A DNA stretch of 14,823 nt from CAYZJV01 sp964482325 (GCA_964482325.1 CAYZXD010000047.1:1-14823); one strand, 5' to 3'; counted from the stretch's first letter, positions 6,719 through 14,237 are shown. Notes: generated by a model not told the origin, from the sequence alone. Made by a program: numbers and translations.

Positions 6719-7124
6719 GCTAAATGAACTTACATTCGTAATGATCCCAGCCCAATATTTAACACCCGATAGTCCTCTCCTTTGTGTAATTATCATCACA
6801 ATTCATAACCACACTGGCATACAGGGATGAAGAAGAACTTCGATGCATGAAATCATGCAGAGGTTGATCCTCATCATCCTGAGAAGCTTGTGTCTAGATA
6901 TGTTCGCAATTTCATATTGAATAAACCATGAACATCCAAATGCATTATGCTACCGCTTCCCTACACATTGGTACCGCCGGGCCCTTCCCTTTGGCTACAG
7001 CCTGCCGTAGCCGTAGGTGTGCACGAGGATACCCGATACGAGAAGTTGTTCTAGTAGCTGAGATTTCTTTGTGCAGGCCAAATTAACTTAATACATGGAA
7101 TTTTTCATTTTTTGTCACATTATT
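6719..7124. other. Non-coding stretch with a GC-rich island
   Basis: No gene is supported. A weak coding-like trace on the plus strand at 6870-6929 (DPHHPEKLVSRYVRNFILNK) is preceded by a stop and ends at TGA; it may be another relic. A GC-rich island at about 6970-7045 carries a perfect 6-base-pair hairpin (GGCTAC 6993-6998, GTAGCC 7007-7012) and contrasts with AT-rich flanks. Confidence 0.4.
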
Positions 7125-7154
7125 TTGACAGATTCAGAATTCATAATCTATACT
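7125..7154 (+). promoter_or_regulatory. Near-consensus sigma-70 promoter
   Basis: A perfect TTGACA (7125-7130), an 18-base spacer and TATACT (7149-7154) lie in AT-rich DNA. This is the strongest promoter-like sequence I see in the window. It points at the small frameshifted ORF that begins about 45 bases downstream. Confidence 0.6.
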
Positions 7155-7200
7155 ATAACGCAGTTACCAGACACAATAAATTCGTTCACACACGCCCTTC

Positions 7201-7334
7201 GTGACCAAGGAATCGGCCGAGGACAAGAGCAAGACCGACCGGGTATACAAAACGAAGATGCAGGCAGGAAAGCCCTTCCTGCTACTGGGCTGACAGAATC
7301 AGAGTATCGTGTCTGGAGAGACTCCCTCATTTAA
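7201..7334 (+). pseudogene. Small unknown gene with a one-base frameshift
   Basis: From a possible GTG at 7201 the frame reads TKESAEDKSKTDRVYKTKMQ then AGKPFLLLG and stops at TGA. The overlapping frame continues without a break in sense as LTESEYRVWRDSLI to TAA at 7332-7334. Restoring one G in the GGCTG near 7290 joins the two into a product of about 45 residues, basic at first and acidic at the end. Codon choice is clearly coding-like. There is no ribosome binding site before the GTG, so the true start may lie elsewhere. I do not recognise the family. It lies directly behind a near-consensus promoter. Confidence 0.45.
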
Positions 7335-7366
7335 AAACCCTGCACAAGGGGCTTGTATGAAACTGA

Positions 7367-7397
7367 TTGATCGATGCATGCATATGCATACTACAAT
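7367..7397 (+). promoter_or_regulatory. Possible promoter with a palindromic site in the spacer
   Basis: TTGATC (7367-7372) and TACAAT (7392-7397) are 19 bases apart, which is longer than ideal. The spacer holds a perfect 12-base palindrome, ATGCATATGCAT (7378-7389), which could be a repressor site. It lies just before the secreted protein gene. Confidence 0.3.
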
Positions 7398-7412
7398 TTA
7401 TGGAGCGTATAT

Positions 7413-9182
7413 ATGAATCAATGGAAAAAAGGTATTCTCGTACTGACCTTGGTTTTCCTGACAACGAGTCTGGTTGCTGGAGCATTGGAGACTGTTGCAT
7501 CTGCTATTGAGCGCGCAAAAACGATCAATTATGACATGGCGTTCCCCGCTCAGTTTTTTCAGGAAATATCAGCGGCAACGGTGTATGAAGGCTCAATGGC
7601 CATACAATTGTATGACGGGAGCGTTGCGTTAGAATCATCCGCATTATTTGTACGTGAAGATACTATATTGAGTTCATACAAAAACGCTGAAGCGTATCTT
7701 GAATCTTCTTCATTCATTGCGTCAATACAACCACAGTTTCTTCTCGTTTCAGATGAGAAAGCTGAATTGTTCCAGTCCTTTCTCTACCTCGTTGATGGCA
7801 ACTACTTCTCGGAAGGTTTCTTCAACGAAGGAACAACTTGGTATTTCATCCGAGATGAGTTCTTTGGCGACATTGAGGCCTGGGTTGTGCAGACTGATGA
7901 AACTGGTCTTATTATTTCCATCGCCTATGAGCATGACCTGCAAAAGGAACTTCCTGAACTACGTGGGAGCATGACACCACTTCATGATGTTGACCAATAT
8001 GGACAACCCCTCATCGATGAACACATAAAGCAACAAATGGACCAAGTTCTGAAGGAGAATCTCTCCTATTCATTGGAAGCTGAGCCATTCGAACACTCCG
8101 TTCTCTCACAACTCTGGGAAGGCTCCTGGATCAAGGGCTGGCTCACCACCGAGGAGACGGATGCTGATGGCTATCAATACACATCGACATTGAGTATCTA
8201 CGCCTTCGAAAACGAAGCGGATATCTACCTGTTCGGAAGCATTGAGGCAGCCTTGGGCTTCCCGGTGATCATTGAATCCATGAATCCAAATTTCACGCTT
8301 TCCACTGACGAACAAGCTGCAGTGTTTGCACAGGCTCTGGATATACTCCTTAACGACAATGCACCCGATGCATACCACACAGGATACCAAAACACTTGGC
8401 TCTTCATTCGTGAACAGTGGTTCGGTGACGGCATGGGATACATCATACAGACCGATGATCATGGAAAAATTCTCTCTCTTGAATACAGCTACAGTATTCC
8501 TCTGGGGGAAGAACTCATTGAAGAGGAACCTCCTTTTGATCCCACTACCGTAGATTGGACACTGCGCAGGATTGAGCCTGAGAAAGATACTTTCCGCATC
8601 TTTCAAGGGGCAGGAATTCCCGTTGCATTGGAGTTTGATGCCTACGCAGCAAACCAGGTAGGTGCCTGGATGCTTACCCAGCTTGACGGCGAGTTTTATG
8701 GAATGAGCTACGACTCAGCAGGTTTGAACTCCCCTTACTATGACTGGATCACAACAGAGAACATGTCGGTGGGAGAACATATCGTTTCCTACAGCCTGAT
8801 GGAGCCAGGAGAGATCCCCATAGACAGTGTCGCATTAACAATTACGGTTGCACCTTTCGATGCTTCTGGAGTTGCATGGAACCTGAGTCTGGTTGCTCCA
8901 TCATCAACTTCTCTTGATGCTCCACAAGGGGAATCGATTCCTCTTACGGTGGCCTTCAATGAAGAGGCTGCCAAGCAGTACAAAGTGGATCTTGCTCTAC
9001 GGCACCAGGGTGAGATTGTGGGTGGAGAGAGTAGCAGAAATCTGGAGTCTCCCTTTGAGACTATGATCCCTGGCTCAATATTGACCCCGGGTTTCCATAT
9101 TGTTGATGTGTTTCTCCTTCCCCCCGGCGGACTCGATAAAACACCTCTTGCTTTGAAGAGCATCACCATTCGGGTATACTGA
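7413..9182 (+). CDS. Secreted protein with two duplicated domain pairs, unknown
   Basis: 589 residues from the ATG at 7413, chosen because GGAG lies 7 bases upstream and the product then begins with a classic signal peptide (MNQWKKGILVLTLVFLTTSL, likely cleaved after VAGA). No lipobox Cys, so it is probably periplasmic or released. Residues about 55-175 and 255-362 are diverged copies of one domain. Shared marks are W-Y/L-F-I-R-[DE]-[EQ]-[FW]-F-G-D (143-153 and 329-339), a [VI]-Q-T-D phrase (159-162 and 345-348) and an SDE/TDE-A-x-x-F helix. Residues about 378-480 and 486-589 are a second pair, beta-rich and Ig-like, each starting V-[DA]-W and ending in an I-T-[VI] strand. I do not recognise the family. 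A binding or surface-adhesion role is possible but unproven. Confidence 0.8.
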   Translation: MNQWKKGILVLTLVFLTTSLVAGALETVASAIERAKTINYDMAFPAQFFQEISAATVYEGSMAIQLYDGSVALESSALFVREDTILSSYKNAEAYLESSSFIASIQPQFLLVSDEKAELFQSFLYLVDGNYFSEGFFNEGTTWYFIRDEFFGDIEAWVVQTDETGLIISIAYEHDLQKELPELRGSMTPLHDVDQYGQPLIDEHIKQQMDQVLKENLSYSLEAEPFEHSVLSQLWEGSWIKGWLTTEETDADGYQYTSTLSIYAFENEADIYLFGSIEAALGFPVIIESMNPNFTLSTDEQAAVFAQALDILLNDNAPDAYHTGYQNTWLFIREQWFGDGMGYIIQTDDHGKILSLEYSYSIPLGEELIEEEPPFDPTTVDWTLRRIEPEKDTFRIFQGAGIPVALEFDAYAANQVGAWMLTQLDGEFYGMSYDSAGLNSPYYDWITTENMSVGEHIVSYSLMEPGEIPIDSVALTITVAPFDASGVAWNLSLVAPSSTSLDAPQGESIPLTVAFNEEAAKQYKVDLALRHQGEIVGGESSRNLESPFETMIPGSILTPGFHIVDVFLLPPGGLDKTPLALKSITIRVY

Positions 9183-9201
9183 TCAGCATTCGGAGTATAC
9201 C
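9173..9201. repeat. Inverted repeat across the stop codon
   Basis: GGTATACT (9173-9180) and AGTATACC (9194-9201) are perfect inverted repeats with a 13-base loop that contains most of the TGA stop codon. The same region also reads as a direct repeat of CATTCGG followed by GTATAC. There is no T tract, so a terminator role is doubtful. Confidence 0.4.
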
Positions 9202-9270
9202 AAATATCAAGCAGGGACGCTCAGAGACGAACAGATGAACACGCATACATCCGGGACCTTGCTGATATCA

Positions 9271-9371
9271 TGGTGTTGTCGATTAGGGGGCAACACCAAT
9301 GGTGATGCGGCTGTCATGTGTAAATTGACAGCCTCCCAGAATCGCCGATCATCCCGCTGTCTTGGACAGCC
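9271..9371 (+). other. Cluster of three perfect hairpins, possible structured RNA
   Basis: Three stems follow one another: TGGTGTTG/CAACACCA (9271-9278 and 9291-9298), GGCTGTCA/TGACAGCC (9309-9316 and 9326-9333), and GCTGTC/GACAGC (9356-9361 and 9365-9370). Arms of the second and third can also pair across (9327-9332 with 9356-9361, and 9309-9315 with 9365-9371), giving mutually exclusive folds as in an attenuator. The surrounding 9183-9544 has no convincing gene on either strand; the long plus-strand frame there has no coding character. Strand is assumed from the neighbouring genes. Confidence 0.35.
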
Positions 9372-9494
9372 ATTGTTATCGTCTTTGGTTTTTGTACGCA
9401 TGCGTGATTGTAGTACTGCCTGGGAAAAACTCTTCAGGGTAGGAAGCATTAACCACCTAGTGAGTGTGATGTTGGCAGAAACAACTCAGCATCA

Positions 9495-9503
9495 TGATAT
9501 AAT
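9495..9503 (+). promoter_or_regulatory. Extended -10 promoter of the lipoprotein hydrolase
   Basis: TG-A-TATAAT (9495-9503) is a perfect -10 box with the extended TGn element. The best -35-like sequence, TTGGCA, is 20 bases upstream, too far for a normal pair. The ATG follows 42 bases later. Confidence 0.5.
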
Positions 9504-9544
9504 GAGGGATACACATGCTAATCTCACATGGGAGATAAAAGACA

Positions 9545-10675
9545 ATGAGAATCGGCGAAAATCTATTTCACACGCAAATACTTTCAAAAATATTCATATC
9601 AATACTTATCATGATACTATTTGTCAGTTGTACCACGGGAAAGGAACTTACCTCCCACAAGGATATGACGTCTCAAGGTTTTATCTATGAGGAAAATCGG
9701 GCTCAACAACGTGTATTTGCCACCGAATTTGTTCCCGCTTCGTTACCCGCTGATGAACAGAATCAAGTTATCCGCATCAGCAATGAAGTTTTCAAAGTTC
9801 TCCCCCATCCGAGTCAAGGATTCAACTATGATTTCTACCTCTATGTCCCACCAACGGTTTCATCTGAATCCGATACTCATCTTTTGGTGACTCCAATCTC
9901 AAGCGGAGGAGAACAGGGGCGGGGACCAAAATACTATAGCGATTGGGCACAGGATGTGGTAACTACCAGTCGAAGTTGGGAAAGAAGAATTGCAGACGGT
10001 CTTCGTACGCCAATGCTGTACCCTGCATTCGAACGGCCGCTAAGCTCGTCCCATGCAAGCCTCACGCGGGATGCTATGCTCGAGCGGAACAAGCGCTGGT
10101 CTAGACTTGATCTTCAGATGCTAGCCATGATCGATTTCGCACTAGCCTATTTAGAACAAGAGATGCAACTCACGATGAAAGAAAAAGTGCTTATGGCTGG
10201 ATTCTCAATGAGCGGGCAATTTACTGCTCGCTTTGCTCTGATGCATCCAGAAATAGTAGAAGCAGCCGCCTATGGTGGCATCAGCATAACGCATATGCTC
10301 CCCTATTCAAAACACCGGAAAACGAATCTATTCTACCCTGTGGGAGTTTCAGATTTTACGGAAATTATCGGAAGAGAATTCAATCGGGATGCCTATATGA
10401 AGGTTCCCCTATTCTATTTCGAAGGTGCACAGGATCCCCAGGACACCAGCCAATATGGAGGGTTGTTTCCCCAACAACTGCAGAAATGGTTGTATTCCAC
10501 AATGGGAAGAGATATGGACACCAGATGGGACTCGTACGTAACGGCATTGAAAGATAGTGGCCTCAATATCTATTGCTACCGTTATCCCTATTTAGGACAT
10601 ACGCTTGATGTCCTAGACGTTATCAATTTCTTACGTAATCCTCAAGCATATATCGAAGAAAAGACAACAACGTAA
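9545..10675 (+). CDS. Lipoprotein alpha/beta hydrolase (predicted esterase)
   Basis: 376 residues. A hydrophobic N-terminus (residues 11-28) ends in LFVSC with Cys29 in a lipobox-like position, so the mature protein is probably lipid-anchored at the cell surface or periplasm. The alpha/beta-hydrolase nucleophile elbow is GFSMSG (219-224), making Ser221 the likely nucleophile, in a stretch (FTARFALMHPEIVEAAAYGG) typical of esterase/depolymerase-like families. Likely partners are Asp297 or Asp300 in EGAQDPQD and His352 in YPYLGHTLD. The residue at the usual fifth position of G-x-S-x-G is Ser, as in some members of this group. The start is supported by GGGAG (9530-9534), 10 bases away, and by the signal sequence. 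Substrate unknown. Transcribed alone. Confidence 0.75.
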   Translation: MRIGENLFHTQILSKIFISILIMILFVSCTTGKELTSHKDMTSQGFIYEENRAQQRVFATEFVPASLPADEQNQVIRISNEVFKVLPHPSQGFNYDFYLYVPPTVSSESDTHLLVTPISSGGEQGRGPKYYSDWAQDVVTTSRSWERRIADGLRTPMLYPAFERPLSSSHASLTRDAMLERNKRWSRLDLQMLAMIDFALAYLEQEMQLTMKEKVLMAGFSMSGQFTARFALMHPEIVEAAAYGGISITHMLPYSKHRKTNLFYPVGVSDFTEIIGREFNRDAYMKVPLFYFEGAQDPQDTSQYGGLFPQQLQKWLYSTMGRDMDTRWDSYVTALKDSGLNIYCYRYPYLGHTLDVLDVINFLRNPQAYIEEKTTT

Positions 10676-10683
10676 TCCCAATG

Positions 10684-10722
10684 GTAGCGGGGAATTCCCA
10701 CATTATGTGAATGTCACGCTAC
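10684..10722 (+). terminator. Nested palindromes just after the hydrolase stop
   Basis: GTAGCG (10684-10689) pairs with CGCTAC (10717-10722). Enclosed are two more palindromes, GGGAATTCCC (10690-10699) and CACATTATGTG (10699-10709), which share one base. Only nine bases separate it from the TAA, and a short TTT follows, so it may end transcription; the outer stem is only 6 base pairs. Confidence 0.4.
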
Positions 10723-10974
10723 TTTGACTTCCTGAATTTCCTTTATTTATACTACTTGGCCTCTCATCAGAGAATGTTCCAATCACCAATCAGCGATAAA
10801 GCACTCCTTGATCGGGTCCAGGAAAGGAAGAACAGGATATCCAACACCGAGAGCACGGAAATAGGGTCTGGAAGAGCACCCATTACCGCATAATCTAATA
10901 GAAATTACGGGTGAATTACTCACCGCAGTAAATACTTATTGTCACAATAATGTCGGATAGATAGATTCAGGCAA
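10723..10974. other. Non-coding stretch before the first long repeat
   Basis: No gene is supported. A 60-codon plus-strand frame (10711-10893) has no ribosome binding site. On the minus strand (about 10767-10886) a hydrophobic, coding-like trace reads LLDYAVMGALPDPISVLSVL and then DILFFLSW, ending at TGA; it may be a relic of a small membrane protein but has no usable start. Confidence 0.3.
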
Positions 10975-11170
10975 GGCTAAATTAGATGATACAATAAAAT
11001 GATTTAGAATCATATGCATATAGAAAGAAACAATCAATATTGTCCCTCCGCATGACGTTCAGTATGGAAGCTCCTTTCTATGGATACCCTGTAAGGCGGG
11101 GATCATCCGGAGTAATACATCATCAAGAAGTCCGGACGAAGCAACAGAGGGCAATTAGCCCCCTGCCCCC
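10975..11170. repeat. Long direct repeat, copy 1
   Basis: Bases 10975-11044 match 13421-13490 without gaps at 59 of 70 positions by eye. Similarity continues with small gaps: GACGTTCAGTATG versus GACTTTCAGAATG, TATGGATACC versus GATGGATACC, and GACGAAGCAACAG versus AACGAAGCAGCAG. Both copies finish in a G-run/C-run hairpin. The copies face the same way and flank the FecR/propeller gene. No terminal inverted repeats or target duplication are obvious. Confidence 0.7.
11145..11165 (-). terminator. Hairpin terminator of the FecR/propeller gene (end of repeat copy 1)
   Basis: CAGAGGGC (11145-11152) and GCCCCCTG (11158-11165) pair with one mismatch around AATTA. On the minus strand the stem lies about 50 bases after the gene's stop and is followed by TTGCTTCG. 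A poor T tract keeps this tentative. Confidence 0.45.
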
Positions 11171-11213
11171 CCCAATGGGTAAATGGATAAATTGTTGAAT
11201 GGTTCATCATACT

Positions 11214-13082
11214 TCAATCCATACTTAGCAGTACCTGTCGCAGATGTGAGGTATGCGGGTGGCGGATCCAAGAAACCTGATCAGAAATGACATCGTAGCA
11301 GTAGAGATCTCCGTCTCCTGTTCCCACATAGATATTTCCTGAGTAATCCACATCAAGGCCATACAATTTTTCATTCGCAATATCCACCCTGGCAATGGTA
11401 ACGCCGGTATCAGGATCTGTTTTCAATATCGTTCCCAGGTGATCTGTCGTATAAATACATCCGTCAGACCCCATCGTCACGTTTTGGATAGATCCCGGAT
11501 GATCTTTGTTTTTCCAGATTTCCTCTCCAGAGGAAGAAATCTTTATGATACCGTTACCACGGCCTCCTCCTGCATAGACATCCCCATTGAGGTCCACTGC
11601 GAGGGAGGACACATGGTCACCTTGATAGGTCCATACCAGATGCCCTGTGGAATCAATCATCTGAACCATCCCGTTTCTCATTCCTGCAAAGACATTCCCG
11701 GTAGAGGGATCAACTTCAACGGCAAACACGACCTCAGGCGCTGCATAGTTCCAGACTTCCACACCATCAGTCGTAATTTTTTTCACATTGTGGTGGGAAT
11801 CGCCAGAATAGATGAACCCTTTCTTATCAGATACGACCTTCCCCACTGCGTAGGTGTGTTTACTAAAGGTCCAAATGATGTTTCCATTGTTCGGATCAAA
11901 TTTACGAATCTTATAGTCTCCTCCCGAAGTGTACAGATACCCTTCCGAGTCCTTGGCAAGTCCCGAAACCCAGTTGCCGTGAGGAGTTGACTTCCACATG
12001 ACTTCGCCCGTATCAATACGGGTTTTCATCAGAGCCTTGTCATGGCTCAGCGTGTAGAGATAGGTGTAGGAGGGTTCTACAGGAGTCATGCCTCCTGTAG
12101 AGATGCACTCAAAGGGGTCGGGGTCACTAGGATCGGATGTATGCATCAATCCTGCGGTTCCATCAGAAACAACGGTCACCGATTCACCGTCGTGAATGAT
12201 GATGTTTCCTGGTGGGTCATCTGTTGCTATGGTCATGGAACCGCTATGGACGAAGTAGGTCGTAGTTCCATCACTCTCGACATGTATCAGGTATTCGGTA
12301 CCAGGAGTTGTTCGGATTCCGCTCTGTACACTTTCTTGATGCTCATCTCCTCTGATTTCAAGATCTGCTAGATCCACTTTGGAAAGAACTGCCCCAGGAT
12401 ACTTTTTCATATATTCCTGACCGATCTTATAGAGCCGGTAATATACATTATCCTCATAACCGAAAGTAAACGAATTATTATGCCAAGGTGCAGGATCATT
12501 GCCCCCTTCATCTGCCTTCTGATCATACAATGCAGAAAGAATTTCATAATCTTCTCTCGATATACCGGTTTCCCGATACTTTTCCGCAAACTCCGTATGT
12601 GCTTCAAGTGTCATTCTTTCAGTGTGTACGAAATAGATCCCGGCTAAAGCGGCAAACGTATGCAGACCCCCCTGTCCCCATTGCATCCTCTCATTCTCTG
12701 CCCATCCTGAAAGAAGGCTCGTTATACGCTGAGACTGCGAGACTCCTTCTTCGGTATTCCTGCTAAGCCCAGTTACCCGGTTCGCTGCAGCAAGATCAAG
12801 AAGCGCTTCCTGGTAATCGATATGATGCTGCAAGACCTCCTTCTTTGAATCACCCGCTTGTTTCTGATCATCGTACAGGCTTTCAAGATGGGCGGTTTTT
12901 GATTCAATCAATTCATCGAGCGTTTCATATCTCGATGCACGGACTGTCATATCTATCTCTTCGATCCGAGTATGTATCTTCTGAATCAGTTCATCGAGCT
13001 TTTCCTGTTCCCGATCGTAATCAGCCCAGAGAGATGAAACCCACAGGATAAGTAGAAGTAATGCCAGCAACATTCTCTTCAT
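11214..13082 (-). CDS. Exported coiled-coil, FecR-like and seven-bladed beta-propeller protein
   Basis: 622 residues from the ATG at 13082, chosen over the upstream in-frame ATG at 13241 because AGGAGGA sits just before it and the product then starts with a signal peptide (MKRMLLALLLLILWVSSLWA, cleavage before DY). Residues 22-100 are highly charged and look coiled-coil. Residues about 250-307 match a FecR domain (TTPGTEYLIHVESDGTTTYF, then VHSG and GESVTVVSDGT). Residues about 337-622 are a PQQ/WD-like propeller: the strand with W (EVMW, NIIW, VEVW, HLVW, EEIW, VTIA, QVSW) recurs at about 359, 401, 441, 481, 521, 561 and 602, a near-exact 40-residue period giving seven blades. G-x-[IVL]-Y strands recur in step. 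Probable periplasmic or surface scaffold/binding protein; no enzyme motif seen. Monocistronic and flanked by two long repeats. Confidence 0.85.
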   Translation of the reverse strand: MKRMLLALLLLILWVSSLWADYDREQEKLDELIQKIHTRIEEIDMTVRASRYETLDELIESKTAHLESLYDDQKQAGDSKKEVLQHHIDYQEALLDLAAANRVTGLSRNTEEGVSQSQRITSLLSGWAENERMQWGQGGLHTFAALAGIYFVHTERMTLEAHTEFAEKYRETGISREDYEILSALYDQKADEGGNDPAPWHNNSFTFGYEDNVYYRLYKIGQEYMKKYPGAVLSKVDLADLEIRGDEHQESVQSGIRTTPGTEYLIHVESDGTTTYFVHSGSMTIATDDPPGNIIIHDGESVTVVSDGTAGLMHTSDPSDPDPFECISTGGMTPVEPSYTYLYTLSHDKALMKTRIDTGEVMWKSTPHGNWVSGLAKDSEGYLYTSGGDYKIRKFDPNNGNIIWTFSKHTYAVGKVVSDKKGFIYSGDSHHNVKKITTDGVEVWNYAAPEVVFAVEVDPSTGNVFAGMRNGMVQMIDSTGHLVWTYQGDHVSSLAVDLNGDVYAGGGRGNGIIKISSSGEEIWKNKDHPGSIQNVTMGSDGCIYTTDHLGTILKTDPDTGVTIARVDIANEKLYGLDVDYSGNIYVGTGDGDLYCYDVISDQVSWIRHPHTSHLRQVLLSMD

Positions 13083-13420
13083 AATCTTCCTCCTCTCGCA
13101 TGTGTACGAAACGGGATTATGAATGAGATTAGGCCGAAAGAGACTAACAGCACAGAATCGTGCAAGAACATGTACCACACACAACATCCAAAGCTGCGTG
13201 TATCGCCGTATGTTCAAACAAGCTGGTCCACTGCAGTGCAACTTCAGTAACCCCGCTCTTTATTTCATTGTACCATAGGGAAAGTGAGATTCAACCATTC
13301 ATGAAAGGATTTTTCATATATCCAATGAGCCAGCCATTCCGTAAAGACCCAGAGACTCGACGAGTGGGCATGGTATTATTGTAGATACCAAGCTAACCAA
13401 GCTAAGTTAGATCGTAGCCA
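13083..13420. other. Long leader and upstream region of the FecR/propeller gene
   Basis: About 180 bases separate the predicted minus-strand promoter (13267-13294) from the ATG at 13082. The leader contains a perfect CACTGCAGTG palindrome (about 13231-13240). Upstream frames on both strands are short and lack ribosome binding sites. Near 13390-13430 the motif A-[AG]-G-C-T-A-A occurs three times just before the second long repeat. Confidence 0.4.
13267..13294 (-). promoter_or_regulatory. Candidate promoter of the FecR/propeller gene
   Basis: Reading the minus strand, TTGAAT (13294-13289) and TACAAT (13272-13267) are separated by 16 bases. It would give a 5' leader of about 180 bases. Confidence 0.45.
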
Positions 13421-13600
13421 GGCTAAATTAAATGATACAATAAAAAGATTTAGAAACATATACTTTTAGTAAAACACAATCAATATCATCAGTCTTCAAG
13501 ACTTTCAGAATGAAAGAGCTTTTCGATGGATACCTCTAAGGTAATCGCCTGAAACACTACCTCAATTAACGAAGCAGCAGGGGGTACCACCCCCCTGCAC
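13421..13600. repeat. Long direct repeat, copy 2
   Basis: Second copy of the repeat at 10975-11170, same orientation, upstream of the FecR/propeller gene. The first 70 bases are the best conserved; the GC-rich hairpin at its end (13577-13598) is present in both copies with different bases in the stem and loop. A minus-strand frame (13489-13752) runs through the repeat; its C-terminal part is repeat-derived and I do not treat it as a gene. Confidence 0.7.
13577..13598 (-). terminator. GC-rich hairpin at the end of repeat copy 2
   Basis: GCAGGGGG (13577-13584) and CCCCCTGC (13591-13598) pair perfectly around six bases. On the minus strand TGCTTCGTT follows, the same tail as in copy 1. It could terminate minus-strand transcripts coming from 13600-14678. 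Confidence 0.45.
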
Positions 13601-13803
13601 CACCCATGCCCATGGAGTTTCTGGTTGCAATGGGCACAAAAGTGTTCTCCGGTTACCGAAGATGGTGGCGTACCTTCGTCTTCCACTACTTGAATTATTT
13701 GCAGATCAATGGCAACCTCTAAGAGCATTATTTGCATTTGGGAGAGGGACAACTTTGGTCGGGAAGCCCTCTCCTTTTCCTTTTAGGAGAATGTGCAACT
13801 AAC

Positions 13804-13987
13804 CTACCATACAGGTACCCTTCTTCCTAGCTCAATCTGCAATTTTCTCTGCTCTTCTTCATAGGACTATTTGCAAGCTAACAATAGTGGTCTCCTCAAT
13901 TCCCTGATATTCTCTGATTGTTGGTGTTCCCGTGCTCTCAAACTCTGGCAATGCAAGGAAGGTGTTGGTATACTGGGGCATGGGCAT
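13804..13987 (-). pseudogene. Small unknown gene, frameshifted near its end
   Basis: Reading leftward from an ATG at 13987, preceded by a close GGAGAG, the frame reads MPMPQYTNTFLALPEFESTG and then TPTIREYQGIEETTIVSLQI before TGA at 13859-13861. The neighbouring frame carries on as YEEEQRKLQIELGRRVPVW to a TAG at 13804-13806, so a single indel near 13868 probably splits a product of about 60 residues. The codon choice is coding-like. I do not recognise it. A short possible reading frame (MALAQKLCDEDYGENLKR) lies just upstream near 14050-14105. The rest of 13601-14237 shows no supported gene. Confidence 0.35.
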
Positions 13988-14237
13988 CTCTCTCCGTTTT
14001 AGTGTGTTTGTCGTTATTCACACAATAACAGAGGTTTTGCCCATTTTCTATCTTTTCAGATTTTCCCCGTAGTCCTCATCACACAGCTTTTGTGCTAGAG
14101 CCATTTTTCATGCGTTCCGGAAGCACTGCGGAGACCTACAATAAAACCGGAGCAGGTCGAATTCGTCCTATCCGATACTATTGAAACAGCTTCTCGATCA
14201 AATCTGTACAGAGCGTGATGATCAATGAATAGGGTCG

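Noticed and set aside
8106..8606. 166-codon minus-strand ORF
   Set aside because: Antisense shadow of the secreted repeat protein, whose signal peptide, duplications and codon use are convincing.
9235..9690. 151-codon plus-strand ORF before and into the hydrolase gene
   Set aside because: It has poor coding character, overlaps the hairpin cluster, and overlaps the true gene start in another frame.
10711..10893. 60-codon plus-strand ORF after the hydrolase
   Set aside because: No ribosome binding site and it starts inside the nested palindromes; no recognisable protein character.
12042..12371. 109-codon plus-strand ORF
   Set aside because: Antisense shadow of the FecR/propeller gene.
13489..13752. 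87-codon minus-strand ORF with a C-x2-C and Trp/Gly-rich segment
   Set aside because: It needs a TTG start without a ribosome binding site, and its C-terminal third is repeat sequence; copy 1 of the repeat does not keep the frame.
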